Of a stretch of DNA of 64,000 nt, positions 1-9,416 are shown piece by piece; position 1 is the stretch's first letter; every line of letters begins with the position of its first letter. The stretch is from Salinibacterium sp. PAMC 21357. Its GTDB lineage: Bacteria; Actinomycetota; Actinomycetes; Actinomycetales; Microbacteriaceae. The stretch lies in NCBI RefSeq assembly GCF_000247645.1, contig NZ_AHWA01000002.1:558001-622000 (forward strand), given 5' to 3'. The notes below the pieces were generated by a model that ran no database searches, was not told where the DNA came from, and worked only from the letters and a program-made list of their open reading frames with translations. The translations under genes were made by a program, and so were the position numbers.

Positions 1-2
1 CC

Positions 3-263
3 CACCGGCTGGGTGCGCTCACGTCGGGGATTATTATCGCGGTCAGTCTGGTCGCGGCATCCACGGCCATCGTATTTGGGCCACAAGCCGATGTCACTAT
101 CGTCGGGCTCATTGGGCTCACGCTCGGGATTGTATTAGCACTCACCAGTGTGGTGCTGGTCATTCGCAACACAATGAAACGGATCCTGTTTCGGATAACC
201 ATCGCCGCGGCATTGATCAACGTGGCCCTACTGCTGATCTCTGCTCCACGGTTATCCGCGTGA
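3..263 (+). CDS. C-terminal part of an integral membrane protein (5' end outside window)
   Basis: An open frame runs in from the left edge and stops at TGA 261-263, giving the last 86 residues of a protein. The fragment is very hydrophobic, with about three membrane-spanning stretches separated by short loops; one loop carries a basic cluster (RNTMKR) that is probably cytoplasmic. It ends 3 bp before the 3' end of the oppositely oriented exporter gene, so the two genes converge with no room for a terminator. The family cannot be recognised from this fragment. Confidence 0.6.
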   Translation, partial: HRLGALTSGIIIAVSLVAASTAIVFGPQADVTIVGLIGLTLGIVLALTSVVLVIRNTMKRILFRITIAAALINVALLLISAPRLSA

Positions 264-266
264 GCA

Positions 267-1667
267 CTACGCCAAGGGCGGAGTGCTCACTGCCGAGTCG
301 TCGGACGCAGGTGTTGGATTGCGAATGCCTAGGAACGACACAACGCCTCCAGTGAAAAGCAGCGCTGCCGTGAGAATTATCACCCGGTGAAAGTTATCGA
401 CGGTTAACGTGCCAACGACGATTACGCCGATAAGCGCGACCGAGATCAAACCGGCAATTCGAGATACAGCGTTGTTGACAGCGGACCCGATCCCGGCCTG
501 CGGCGCCGAAATTGCGCCCAAAATTGCTGAGGTCAGCGGAGCGACCGTCATCGACATCCCGAGCGAAAACAGCAGCACCCCCGGCAAGACCTGCGTGAAG
601 TAATTAACGCTCTCCTGCATCGAGAGGAAGGTCACATAGCCGATACTCGCCAACACCGGACCAAGCGTCATGAAAATGCGTGGACCGAACTTGCCGCTCA
701 AGCCGCCGAAATAGGACGACAGCACAATGATGGCGATCGACGAAGGCAGGAAGGCCAACGCTGCCTGAGTCGCGCCAAAACCAGCAACCTCCTGCAGATA
801 GACGACCACGATGAAGCCACCGAGCGCCAACCCACCATAGATAAACAGAGTGGCAATATTGCCCATGCTGAAGTTTCGTTGGCGGAATAGTTCAAGCGGC
901 AACATCGGGTGGGGAGCACGCTTCTGCCACCAAATGAACGCCGCCAAGCTCAGAACGCCAACGACCAACGGCACAAATACGGCCGGGCTGTCCCAGCCAT
1001 AATTTCCCTGCTCAATGAGAGCGAAAACGGGGCCACCGAGACCAACAATTCCGAGAACCGCTCCGAGATAGTCAATGCGAGTATTTTTCTTGCGTTCGTC
1101 TTTGTGTCCGAGCACAACCAACAACCACATGGTTACCGCAATGGGCAACACGTTGATGGCAAAGACGAGCCGCCAGCTGATCAAGTCAACAAAAATGCCA
1201 CCCAAGAGTGGACCGATGATGAACGCGGCGCTCGTCCACGCCGTCCACTGGCCGATGGCGCGAGCTTGAGCCGACCCTCGAAACGTCGACATGATGAGAG
1301 CAAGAGAGCTCGGCACCAACAGCGCACCAGCGACGCCCTGAAATCCGCGCAACACAATCACGAGCTCCGCTGTTGGCGCTACCGCAATCAGCAGCGACAC
1401 CACCCCAAATGCGATCAGGCCGGTTCTGAGGATAACGATGCGACCGAAAACGTCAGACAACGATCCGGCAAGCAAGATGAGGGAGCCCAAAGTGATGAGG
1501 TAGGCGTCGACGACCCACTGCTGGGTACTCAGTCCACCGCCGAGTTCGTCGCGAATCGCGGGCAAAGCAACATTGATAACTGAGCCATCAAGAAAGGCCA
1601 CGAAAGACGCCAAAATCGCGATGGTCAGAATGAGTCGTTGGTCTCTAGTCACGTTCCTATACAACAC
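267..1667 (-). CDS. MFS drug exporter, DHA2 (EmrB/QacA) type
   Basis: The 466-residue protein is a proton-coupled multidrug exporter of the major facilitator superfamily, in the inner membrane. Visible family signatures are the first-helix motif LDGSVINVALPAI, motif A (GSLSDVFGRI) between helices 2 and 3, and the antiporter motif C region IIGPLLGG in helix 5. Length and hydrophobic pattern fit the 14-helix DHA2 group. Substrate unknown. The start is either GTG 1667 or the GTG at 1652 (MTRDQRL). The downstream neighbour converges on it. Confidence 0.85.
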   Translation of the reverse strand: MLYRNVTRDQRLILTIAILASFVAFLDGSVINVALPAIRDELGGGLSTQQWVVDAYLITLGSLILLAGSLSDVFGRIVILRTGLIAFGVVSLLIAVAPTAELVIVLRGFQGVAGALLVPSSLALIMSTFRGSAQARAIGQWTAWTSAAFIIGPLLGGIFVDLISWRLVFAINVLPIAVTMWLLVVLGHKDERKKNTRIDYLGAVLGIVGLGGPVFALIEQGNYGWDSPAVFVPLVVGVLSLAAFIWWQKRAPHPMLPLELFRQRNFSMGNIATLFIYGGLALGGFIVVVYLQEVAGFGATQAALAFLPSSIAIIVLSSYFGGLSGKFGPRIFMTLGPVLASIGYVTFLSMQESVNYFTQVLPGVLLFSLGMSMTVAPLTSAILGAISAPQAGIGSAVNNAVSRIAGLISVALIGVIVVGTLTVDNFHRVIILTAALLFTGGVVSFLGIRNPTPASDDSAVSTPPLA

Positions 1668-1700
1668 CCCAGTAGCGACGTTTTATGTCCAGAAAGACCA

Positions 1701-2954
1701 TTAATCGAGGCGGTCAAACCCCGACACCCGCACAACAGCGATGCCTTCAGCGGCAGATTCCACGAGATCGACCGACGCCGTAATCGCCCAATCATGGTTT
1801 TCTGCCGGGTCAGCAATGATCTGCCGCACCTGCCATGAACCCGGCAGTTCGGTAATCGCAATCATCGACGGACCGCGAGCATCCCCCGCCGTCGACATAC
1901 TGTCGTGCTCTGCAAAGTAGCGATCGAGCGCCTCGCCCCACGCCTCCTCATCAAAGCCAGCTGCAGCATCCAACTCCCCCAGCGCCACCGCATCATCGCG
2001 AGCGGCAAGCTGAACCCGGCGGAACATCTCATTGCGCACCAACACCCGGAACGCCCGAGCATTAGTGACCACGGATGCCGGGGTCGGCGGCAATACGGGC
2101 TCACCACTGGTTGCGCTGTCTGCCCCGTTTGTCATGGCCTCCCACTCATCGATGAGACTGGAGTCGACCTGGCGAACAAGTTCGCCCAGCCATTCAATGA
2201 GGTCAAGGAGTTCGTCGGTTTTAGCGTCGTCCGGGATCGTTTGACGGGTTGCCCGATACGCGTCAGACAAGTAGCGCAGCACCAGCCCTTCGCTGCGCGC
2301 CAGCCCGTAGAACCCCACGAAGTCGGCAAACGTCATGGCCCGCTCATACAGATCGCGAACGACAGTTTTGGGGTTGAGCTCGAAGTCCCCGATCCAGGGC
2401 TGACTGGCGCTGTACATTTCGAATGCGGCACCGAGCAATTCTTCGAGCGGCTTCGGCCAGGTGACCTCCTCGAGCAGTTCCATACGTTGGTCGTACTCGA
2501 TGCCCTCCGCCTTCATCGCGGCCACGGCTTCGCCCCGCGCCATGAACTGCTGTTGCGAGAGGATCGGTCGAGGATTATCGAGCGTCGCTTCCAACACCGA
2601 GATCATGTCAAGGGCGTACGTCGGTGACTCTTTGTCGAGCAAGTCGAAGGACGCGACAGCAAAAGGTGACAGCGGCTGATTGAGCGCAAAGTTAGCTTGA
2701 AGATCAACGGTGAGCCGAATCTCGACGCGTTCGTCGAAGCTTTCTACCTCTTCGCCATCCACTATCAGAGTGTCTGAAACGCGGTGTTCTTCGACAATTT
2801 CTGCGGTGCGCAGGGTTCGGTAGATCGCGAGTGCCTGACGGGCGAGCTCGCGTTGGCTCTGGCGCGGCTCATGGTTGTCTTCGACTAAGTGGCGCACGTT
2901 CGAGAAGACATCTCCACCGCGAGCGATCACGTTGAGGATCATGGCGTGATTCAT
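1701..2954 (-). CDS. DUF3516 C-terminal half of a Ski2-like helicase, separated by a frameshift
   Basis: This 417-residue ORF has no helicase motifs itself. It matches what I know as the C-terminal (winged-helix/DUF3516) half of actinobacterial DEAD/DEAH helicases, which are normally one polypeptide of about 830-850 residues. Its ATG overlaps the stop of the upstream ORF (ATGA), and the first residues (NHAMILNV) read as a direct continuation of that ORF's end (LTSNMQ). One extra base at about 2952 would fuse the two frames without loss. Either a translationally coupled two-subunit protein, a real frameshift mutation, or a sequence error. Confidence 0.75.
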   Translation of the reverse strand: MNHAMILNVIARGGDVFSNVRHLVEDNHEPRQSQRELARQALAIYRTLRTAEIVEEHRVSDTLIVDGEEVESFDERVEIRLTVDLQANFALNQPLSPFAVASFDLLDKESPTYALDMISVLEATLDNPRPILSQQQFMARGEAVAAMKAEGIEYDQRMELLEEVTWPKPLEELLGAAFEMYSASQPWIGDFELNPKTVVRDLYERAMTFADFVGFYGLARSEGLVLRYLSDAYRATRQTIPDDAKTDELLDLIEWLGELVRQVDSSLIDEWEAMTNGADSATSGEPVLPPTPASVVTNARAFRVLVRNEMFRRVQLAARDDAVALGELDAAAGFDEEAWGEALDRYFAEHDSMSTAGDARGPSMIAITELPGSWQVRQIIADPAENHDWAITASVDLVESAAEGIAVVRVSGFDRLD

Positions 2955-4249
2955 TGCATATTGCTCGTGAGCAGTTCAGGCTCGGCGGCAATCATTCGTT
3001 CGAAACTTGCTTCGTTCCAGGTGACAAACCCATCGGGCGCTTTTTTGCGCACGAGTTTGCGCAGCTTCTTCGGGTCGTCGCCCGCTTTCGCCACCATTTT
3101 GGCGTTCTCAGACTCATGCTCAGGCGCTTGAGCGACGACCGTTCCGGCGGTGTCGAACCCGGCGCGACCGGCACGACCGGCGATCTGGTGAAACTCGCGT
3201 GCGGTGAGTTGACGCATCCGGGTTCCGTCGTACTTAGTGAGCTGGGTCAGCAATACCGTTCGGATGGGCACATTGATGCCAACCCCGAGAGTATCGGTGC
3301 CGCAGATAACGCGCAGCAAACCCTGTTGCGCGAGCTGCTCAACGAGTCGTCGGTATTTGGGCAGCATGCCGGCGTGGTGAACCCCGATGCCCGACCGGAT
3401 GAGGCGTGACAGAGTTTTTCCGAACACTGTCGTAAACCTAAAGTCGCCAATCGCTTCCGCGATCTTGTCGCGCTGCTCGCGAGTGACGACCTTGATGCTG
3501 GTCATCGCTTGAGCCCTTTCGAGAGCGGCAGCTTGCGAGAAATGCACAATGTAGATCGGGGCTTGACCTGTCGAAAGCAAATCTTCGACGGTCTCGTGGA
3601 TCGGCGTGATCGCCCACGAATAGTGCAAGGGAACAGGGCGCTCGACGCCAGTGATCAGGCTGGTTTCACGACCCGTACGACGGCTGAGATCATCCGCCAA
3701 GGGTTGCATGTCACCGAGCGTCGCCGACATCAACAAAAACTGTACGTTCGGCAGAATCAGCAGCGGCACCTGCCAGGCCCACCCGCGGTCCGGGTCAGCA
3801 TAGAAGTGGAACTCATCCATCACTACTTGATCGACTCTCGCCTCTGCCCCCTCACGCAAAGCCAGATTCGCGAGGATCTCGGCCGTGCAACAAATGATCG
3901 GAGCGTCGGCGTTCACCGAAGAATCCCCCGTCACCATTCCGACGTTCTGGGCGCCGAAGATTTCGACAAGAGCAAAGAACTTTTCGCTCACCAGCGCTTT
4001 GATCGGTGCCGTGTAAAACGTGCGCTGCCCCTGCGCCAAAGCGATCGCGTGTGCAGCAATAGCAACGAGTGACTTGCCTGTTCCCGTCGGCGTCGACAAG
4101 ATGACATTTGCCCCCGAAACCAGCTCGATAACCGCTTCATCCTGAGCGGGATACAGGCTGAGACCGCGATCGGATGCCCACCCCACGAAAGCGTCATAGG
4201 TTGCGTCTGCGTCAAAGGGCGTCGGAAGCGCATCCAAGAGTGAGGGCAT
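2951..4249 (-). CDS. DEAD/DEAH-box (Ski2-like) helicase, N-terminal half
   Basis: This is the ATP-binding half of a Ski2/Mtr4-like RNA or DNA helicase. In order: Q-like motif (LYPAQDEAV, about 32-40), Walker [10 protein letters not shown] (52-60), motif Ia [10 protein letters not shown] (81-90), DEFH box (145-148), motif III MSATLGD, and motif [12 protein letters not shown] near 370. It stops after SNMQ, where homologues I recall run on into the DUF3516 half encoded by the overlapping downstream ORF. The 432 + 417 residues add up to one normal-length family member. A TACGGT -10 hexamer sits 6 nt before the ATG (4256-4261), so translation is probably leaderless. Confidence 0.85.
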   Translation of the reverse strand: MPSLLDALPTPFDADATYDAFVGWASDRGLSLYPAQDEAVIELVSGANVILSTPTGTGKSLVAIAAHAIALAQGQRTFYTAPIKALVSEKFFALVEIFGAQNVGMVTGDSSVNADAPIICCTAEILANLALREGAEARVDQVVMDEFHFYADPDRGWAWQVPLLILPNVQFLLMSATLGDMQPLADDLSRRTGRETSLITGVERPVPLHYSWAITPIHETVEDLLSTGQAPIYIVHFSQAAALERAQAMTSIKVVTREQRDKIAEAIGDFRFTTVFGKTLSRLIRSGIGVHHAGMLPKYRRLVEQLAQQGLLRVICGTDTLGVGINVPIRTVLLTQLTKYDGTRMRQLTAREFHQIAGRAGRAGFDTAGTVVAQAPEHESENAKMVAKAGDDPKKLRKLVRKKAPDGFVTWNEASFERMIAAEPELLTSNMQ

Positions 4250-4255
4250 TGTTCA

Positions 4256-4261
4256 ACCGTA
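4256..4261 (-). promoter_or_regulatory. -10 element (TACGGT) of the helicase gene
   Basis: TACGGT on the minus strand, followed by 6 nt and the ATG. The spacing implies that transcription starts at or next to the start codon (leaderless mRNA). Confidence 0.4.
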
Positions 4262-4289
4262 GCTGGGTGACAGGGGTGGCTGCGGCCAA

Positions 4290-5183
4290 CTAGCTCAGGG
4301 CCAACATTACCGAGGCCACTAGGGCGAGCCCCATCCCCACAAGTTGAAACGGTGTGACGCGTTCGTGAAGCGTAAACCGAGCAAGAACGATTGTTGCCAG
4401 GGGGTAGAGACTGACGAGAACGGAGACGACAGCCAAACTTCCGCTCTGGAGCGCAAAAAGAATGAAGGCGTTTGACGCGCCGACCAGCACGCCGCCCGTC
4501 GCTGCAAGCACGCGAGCACGACCGACACTCACCACTGGCCCGCCCTCGGGCTGATGATCGAATTGCGCAAAGAAGCGTCGAACTGACGCACTCGTCCTAG
4601 TGGCGGCGAGCACAATGAGCATCACCGTCAGCCCAACCGCAATCTCTACGATCGCCGTGGCCAACCCCGCAGATGCTGGGGAACGATCGAGCGAAATCAG
4701 GGCCGTTCCTAAACTAATCCCCGAAATCACACCAACAACAACGGTGCGAGGGCGCACTCGCACAGCCGCATCCGATCTCGTCACCGAAACCAGCAGGGCG
4801 CTCACGAGAGCAAGCGCAATTGCGACCCAGGCCTGAACGGGAAGCTGTTCCCCTGTGACCACGGCAAACGCAACAGGCACCACAGCCCCGACCACAGCGA
4901 TGAGGGGCGCCACTAGGCTCATCGGTCCGTCAGCAAGCGCCGCATAAAAAGCGAGCAGGCCAAGGATGGCGCTAACTCCTGCTGCTGCACCCCAAATAAG
5001 GGCGCCGGTCTCCCAACGAACAACAACGAATGGCATAACCGCCAGAAGCGCGAGCGTGGCGAAAACGTGGATGATTGTGGTCGCGGGGACAACACGCAGT
5101 CGCCGAGTGCTCAACCCGCCGAAAAAATCAGAGACTCCGTAAAAGAGCGAGCCAGCAAGCGCGAGGACGACACTGACGATCAT
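4290..5183 (-). CDS. EamA/DMT-family transporter
   Basis: The 297-residue, strongly hydrophobic protein has about ten predicted membrane helices arranged as two EamA repeats, as in the drug/metabolite transporter superfamily. The N-terminus (GSLFYGVSDFFGGLSTRR) and the last helices (FQLVGMGLALVASVMLAL) are typical. Members export or import small metabolites or amino acids; the substrate cannot be read from sequence. A TAAGCT hexamer at 5190-5195 lies 6 nt before the ATG, suggesting a leaderless transcript. A separate transcription unit from the helicase (41 bp gap). Confidence 0.8.
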   Translation of the reverse strand: MIVSVVLALAGSLFYGVSDFFGGLSTRRLRVVPATTIIHVFATLALLAVMPFVVVRWETGALIWGAAAGVSAILGLLAFYAALADGPMSLVAPLIAVVGAVVPVAFAVVTGEQLPVQAWVAIALALVSALLVSVTRSDAAVRVRPRTVVVGVISGISLGTALISLDRSPASAGLATAIVEIAVGLTVMLIVLAATRTSASVRRFFAQFDHQPEGGPVVSVGRARVLAATGGVLVGASNAFILFALQSGSLAVVSVLVSLYPLATIVLARFTLHERVTPFQLVGMGLALVASVMLALS

Positions 5184-5257
5184 TCCGCCAGCTTAGAGCG
5201 CCTCGCCACCCCCAAGGGCTCTGATGCGGTCGGAGCAACGCGCGCCGTGCTCGCGGG

Positions 5258-5263
5258 TAGAAT
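5258..5263 (+). promoter_or_regulatory. -10 element (TAGAAT) of the zinc-ribbon SDR gene
   Basis: TAGAAT ends 5 nt before the GTG at 5269 and there is no Shine-Dalgarno sequence. This decides the start codon. Confidence 0.45.
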
Positions 5264-5268
5264 CTGGT

Positions 5269-6747
5269 GTGCTCAATTCAAGCGACTCCCCCGAACTCGG
5301 CCCGAGCGGCCTCGATCCGTTGGAACTTGAAACGACCCTCAAAGTTTTGCGCCAGATGGCCGAGATCGATGACGAGCACCCCGACTTCGTTACCGTGCGC
5401 CGCGCTACGGCCGCAATGTTCAAAGCAGTCAAGAAAGAGCGCCGTCTTGAAAAGCGCGCCACGATTGCGGATGCCGACCGTCAAGTGATCGCCGCAACCG
5501 CAACGGGGGCGGCAGATCGAATCGACGACGAGACTCGGGGCATCCCGATTTCGACGACAACAACGGCGCCGTCTGCCGGCGAACTCATCAAGGCACGCCC
5601 CTGCTACATCTGCAAGCAGTCGTATACAACCGTTGACTCGTTCTACCACCAGCTCTGTCCACGCTGCGCGGCCTTCAACCATGCCAAACGCGATGCTCGC
5701 ACTGACCTCACCGGCAAACGCGCCCTCCTCACCGGTGGCCGCGCAAAGATCGGCATGTACATTGCGCTGCGTCTATTGCGGGATGGCGCTCACACCACAA
5801 TCACGACCCGCTTTCCGCGCGATGCCGTTCGTCGCTTCTCGAGTCTTCCCGATTCGTCAGACTGGCTGCACCGCCTTCGCGTTGTGGGAATCGACCTCCG
5901 CGATCCCGCTCAGGTCATCGGGCTCGCAGAATCGGTCGCCGCGCAGGGCCCACTCGACATCCTCATCAACAACGCCACCCAGACGGTGCGCCGCTCCCCC
6001 GGTGCTTACCAGCCCCTCGTCGACGGCGAGCTTGCACCGCTGCCTGATGGCCCTCGGCCCGAGCTCGTCACCTTCGGGCACACCAATGATCCGCACCCTC
6101 AAGCATTGGCACAGTCGGTTTCGGCGCATCCGATCCTGGCTGCTGCAGCGACTCGAGCAGAAGAACTCACCGAGCAGGCGATGACGGCAGGCTCGAGCTC
6201 GCTCGAACGGCTCGCTGCGGGAACCGCGATCGACGCTGGTGGGCTTGTGCCCGATCTAGATTCGATCAATTCGTGGACCCAACACGTCGATCAGGTTGAC
6301 CCGCTTGAGATGCTCGAAGTGCAGCTGGCCAACACGACCGCCCCGTTCGTATTGATCTCGATGCTGCGCCCCTCAATGGCCGCAGCTTCGGGGCGCCGCA
6401 AATACATTGTGAATGTGTCAGCGATGGAAGGCGTGTTCGGCCGCGGTTACAAGGGCCCCGGGCATCCGCACACCAATATGGCCAAAGCCGCCGTAAACAT
6501 GCTCACCCGCACCAGTTCACGAGAAATGTTTGAGAGCGACGGCATCCTGATGACGAGCGTCGACACCGGCTGGATCACGGATGAACGCCCCCACCCCACC
6601 AAGGTGCGGTTGGCCGAAGAAGGATTTCATGCGCCGCTCGACCTTGTCGATGGTGCGGCCCGCGTCTACGACCCCATTGTGCGTGGCGAAGACGGCGAAG
6701 ACCTGTACGGCATCTTCCTCAAGGACTACGACAAGAGCTCATGGTGA
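5269..6747 (+). CDS. SDR-family oxidoreductase with N-terminal zinc ribbon
   Basis: A short-chain dehydrogenase domain occupies roughly residues 148-492: cofactor loop TGGRAKIG (about 155-162), NNAT in place of NNAG, a Ser-containing strand (VNVSAMEG) and a following Lys (NMAKAA). Ahead of it is a 110-residue helical region and a probable zinc site with Cys112, Cys115, Cys130 and Cys133 (CxxC-x14-CxxC). I chose GTG 5269 because TAGAAT (5258-5263) lies 5 nt upstream, giving a leaderless start; an in-frame ATG at 5224 is upstream of this promoter. Substrate unknown. The stop overlaps the start of the next small gene. Confidence 0.8.
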   Translation: MLNSSDSPELGPSGLDPLELETTLKVLRQMAEIDDEHPDFVTVRRATAAMFKAVKKERRLEKRATIADADRQVIAATATGAADRIDDETRGIPISTTTTAPSAGELIKARPCYICKQSYTTVDSFYHQLCPRCAAFNHAKRDARTDLTGKRALLTGGRAKIGMYIALRLLRDGAHTTITTRFPRDAVRRFSSLPDSSDWLHRLRVVGIDLRDPAQVIGLAESVAAQGPLDILINNATQTVRRSPGAYQPLVDGELAPLPDGPRPELVTFGHTNDPHPQALAQSVSAHPILAAAATRAEELTEQAMTAGSSSLERLAAGTAIDAGGLVPDLDSINSWTQHVDQVDPLEMLEVQLANTTAPFVLISMLRPSMAAASGRRKYIVNVSAMEGVFGRGYKGPGHPHTNMAKAAVNMLTRTSSREMFESDGILMTSVDTGWITDERPHPTKVRLAEEGFHAPLDLVDGAARVYDPIVRGEDGEDLYGIFLKDYDKSSW

Positions 6748-6980
6748 CCCCGGCAGAGTTTCTGAAGAGCACCACGAGTGGAACTCGTGTCGTTGTACGT
6801 CACCTCATTGACGACGGGCGCGCGACCGACTCTCTCGGCTACTTTCACCTCGCGGACGACACGCACTGCGTCGTCGCAACCAAGCGTGGACTCGAAACGA
6901 TCGAGCTGGCGAAGGTGATTGCGGCAAAAGAGATTCCGCCACCACCCGCGCCTCGGCCTCGCGCTACTTCTTCGGAGTAG
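6741..6980 (+). CDS. Small protein resembling the N-terminal SH3-like domain of Rv0428c-type acetyltransferases
   Basis: The 79-residue protein starts inside the last codons of the SDR gene (ATGGTGA overlap), so the two are translationally coupled. The core (GTRVVVRHLI...DSLGYFHL...VATKRGLETIELAKVIAAKEIPPPP) resembles the small beta-rich domain that precedes the GNAT domain in actinobacterial Rv0428c-like acetyltransferases, where the phrase VVAVKAIPPPP is common. Here the acetyltransferase domain is absent. The 3' end overlaps the convergent FAD oxidase by 17 bp. Function unknown. Confidence 0.6.
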   Translation: MVTPAEFLKSTTSGTRVVVRHLIDDGRATDSLGYFHLADDTHCVVATKRGLETIELAKVIAAKEIPPPPAPRPRATSSE

Positions 6981-8724
6981 CCTTCTTCGCTGGGGCCTTC
7001 TTCGCCGCTACACCGCTCTTCGCAGGCGCTGCTTTCGCTGCGACCGTGACACCACCGGCGGGCGTAACTTTTCCGGGGTTGAAGTTGTGCGCGGGATCTG
7101 CCGAATCGAACAACCCCTGCATGACTTTGACGCCTTCGGTGGAGATGTCCTGTTCGAGCCACGGTGAGTGTTCAAGGCCGACGCCGTGGTGATGCGAGAT
7201 GGTGCCGTCGTTGTCAACGAATGACTGCTGAATGGCACGCTTCACGGTGTCGTACTCTCCCAAGGGGTTGTCGCCAAAAGTGAACGCGAACGTGAAGTAG
7301 AGACACGCGCCCGAATGGTAGGAGTGGGACATGTGCGACATGATCCACCCTTTGGTGCCGAGCGAATCGTAGGCGTCTTGGGCTGCCTTGTGGGCTGCCG
7401 AGTGCAGCTTCACTACTGATGACCACGGCGTCGCGGTCTCCGATACGTCTCCGGCAGCACCCATGTCGAGCAGGAAGTCGCGCAGGTAGGGGGTGTCGAA
7501 CTTTTTCTGGTCGTAGAGGATGCCTGGGCCCTTGCCCACCCCCATTCCGCCGTGCTTGCTCACAATCTTGTCGACAAGCTTCTTCTGACCTTTGGCGTGA
7601 GAGACGCTTCCTTCAAAGCCGATAAACGAGAGACAAATGTCGTCGAGGTTCCAGCCCTTCGCGGTCATTAATTTGGGCAGTGCGGTGTCTGCGGTGAATT
7701 TGCTGAATCCGCTGCGCGATTTGCTGGTCGCGAGCGAGAAGCCGGTCTCTTTTGCATCAGAAATTCGGGTGATGGATGGTGCGGCATCCGATTCTGAGAT
7801 TGCCTGCATCGCGGCAATTCCTGATTTCCAGTTAGGGAAGAAGTAAGCAAACACGTCGCGCTTAGCGGGAATGCGGTGCACCTGGACGGTGACTTCGGTG
7901 ATGACACCAAGTCGTCCTTCGCTGCCCAGGATCATTTCGCGCACGCTTGGTCCGCTCGATGTGCTTGGCAATGGTCGCAGAACGAGCATGCCGCCGGGGC
8001 GAACTACGCGAAGCCCTCGAGTGATGTCAGCGATGTCGCCGTACTTGTCTGATTGCATGCCGGAGGACCGTGTCGCTACCCAACCACCAACGGTGGAGTG
8101 CGTGAAGCTGTCGGGGAAGTGCCCGATGGTCCAGCCTCGAGCATTGAGTTGTTCTTCGAGGTCAGGGCCTTGAGCGCCCGCCTGAATTCGGGCGAGACCA
8201 GAATCAGCATCGACTGCCACGACTTTGCGTAGCCGTCCGAGGTCGAGCGAAATTACGACGCGCTTTTCTTCGGGCATCGGCTCGAGGCTGCCCGCAATGT
8301 TGCTGCCGCCACCGAAAGGGATAATGACTGCATTAGCTGCGACTGCGGCATCCACAATCGCTTGCACTTCAGCTTCGTCGGCAGGGTAGATAACGACGTC
8401 AGGGCTGCGCTTGATGGCGTTGCTGCGAATTCGCACGAGGTCGCGAAGGCTCTTGCCGTACGTGTGGATGACGCGCACCATGTCATCGATAGTGACGTTG
8501 CTGTCGCCAACAATGGCCGCCAATTGCTTGATAAACGCAGCAGTTGCTTTGCTCCGAGGAACGTTGAGCTCGTCGAACGATGGCTCTCCTGCGCGAGTCG
8601 CTGAGCCGAGATCGAGACCAACAGCGTACTCCACGAACGGCGCAAAACCGGGCTTATCTTCGTGGTGAAAACCCACCCCTTCGTTGCCCCAACCCCACCA
8701 CTTCATGTGTTTGACAGAGGTCAT
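6964..8724 (-). CDS. FAD-binding oxidase, alkyldihydroxyacetonephosphate synthase (AGPS)-like
   Basis: A 586-residue flavoprotein of the vanillyl-alcohol-oxidase fold. FAD-binding signatures: PFGGGSN (136-142), the segment GGWVATRSSGMQSDKYGDI, and GSEGRLGVITE. The C-terminal part carries a His triplet SHHHGVG (about 508-514) and SYHSGACLYF, both positioned as in AGPS, where such residues exchange the acyl chain of acyl-DHAP for a fatty alcohol to form the ether bond. The protein ends in a Lys/Ala/Pro-rich tail of about 30 residues, as in histone H1-like tails. It overlaps plsC by 4 bp and, with the downstream neighbours, suggests ether-lipid synthesis. A glycolate/lactate-oxidase-like role is the alternative. 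Confidence 0.8.
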   Translation of the reverse strand: MTSVKHMKWWGWGNEGVGFHHEDKPGFAPFVEYAVGLDLGSATRAGEPSFDELNVPRSKATAAFIKQLAAIVGDSNVTIDDMVRVIHTYGKSLRDLVRIRSNAIKRSPDVVIYPADEAEVQAIVDAAVAANAVIIPFGGGSNIAGSLEPMPEEKRVVISLDLGRLRKVVAVDADSGLARIQAGAQGPDLEEQLNARGWTIGHFPDSFTHSTVGGWVATRSSGMQSDKYGDIADITRGLRVVRPGGMLVLRPLPSTSSGPSVREMILGSEGRLGVITEVTVQVHRIPAKRDVFAYFFPNWKSGIAAMQAISESDAAPSITRISDAKETGFSLATSKSRSGFSKFTADTALPKLMTAKGWNLDDICLSFIGFEGSVSHAKGQKKLVDKIVSKHGGMGVGKGPGILYDQKKFDTPYLRDFLLDMGAAGDVSETATPWSSVVKLHSAAHKAAQDAYDSLGTKGWIMSHMSHSYHSGACLYFTFAFTFGDNPLGEYDTVKRAIQQSFVDNDGTISHHHGVGLEHSPWLEQDISTEGVKVMQGLFDSADPAHNFNPGKVTPAGGVTVAAKAAPAKSGVAAKKAPAKKATPKK

Positions 8725-9416
8725 TTCGTTCCCTTCGGGGTAGCGCTGGGCATAGGTTGAACGGTTTCATGCAGTTGACGCACGATCTCAGCAAGTCGGG
8801 CCGAGAAAGCTTCGGAGGTTTCTGACTCACGGCGGTGCTGTAGCTCGCCAAAGACTATCGTGACGGGCAAGCGGCCCGGTTTGGGCCAGTTGACGCCGCG
8901 CGGCATTGCTGTGGTGGCGCCGACGAGGGCGATGGGCAAGCAGGGCACTGACGTGTTAATCGACAGTGCTGCGGCGCCGGGCTTGAACCGCGTGAGCACT
9001 CCCTCTCGAGTGCGACCGCCCTCGGGAAAAATCAGCAATGGCACGCCGCGCTCAAGTAGCGCCCGCGAGGCACCTGCCCTTTTTCCTTCAGCGTTGCGTT
9101 CGATCGCGAAGGCATTGAAAAAGAGAGTGGTCAACCATTTGCGCCACCACACTTCAAAGAAGTAGTCGGCGGCTGCCCCGGCGGCGAGGTAGCGAGATCG
9201 CTGTCGAGGTAGCGCCCCAATAATGAGCGGTGCATCCAGATGGCTTGAGTGGTTGGCAACAGCGATGAACGGACCGTCGTGATCTTCGAGGTGCTTGAGC
9301 CCTCTAATCTCGACGCGCACGAGCGACCACACCAGTGGTTTGAGCAGGCCGCGTTGCGCTACGAATCTCGCCCCGGCCATGGTCGGCGAGGTGAATCGGT
9401 CAAAGTTCCGGGTCAT
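8721..9416 (-). CDS. 1-acyl-sn-glycerol-3-phosphate acyltransferase (PlsC family)
   Basis: A 231-residue LPLAT-domain protein. Block I is NHSSHLD (NHx4D catalytic pair); block III is FPEGGRTREG, which binds the phosphate of the acceptor. The family transfers an acyl chain from acyl-CoA or acyl-ACP to lysophosphatidate or dihydroxyacetone phosphate at the inner membrane face. It overlaps the genes on both sides by 4 bp (ATGA), so the three genes are one translationally coupled operon. Placed between an AGPS-like enzyme and an SDR, it may provide acyl-DHAP or acylate alkyl-glycerol-phosphate. Confidence 0.85.
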   Translation of the reverse strand: MTRNFDRFTSPTMAGARFVAQRGLLKPLVWSLVRVEIRGLKHLEDHDGPFIAVANHSSHLDAPLIIGALPRQRSRYLAAGAAADYFFEVWWRKWLTTLFFNAFAIERNAEGKRAGASRALLERGVPLLIFPEGGRTREGVLTRFKPGAAALSINTSVPCLPIALVGATTAMPRGVNWPKPGRLPVTIVFGELQHRRESETSEAFSARLAEIVRQLHETVQPMPSATPKGTK

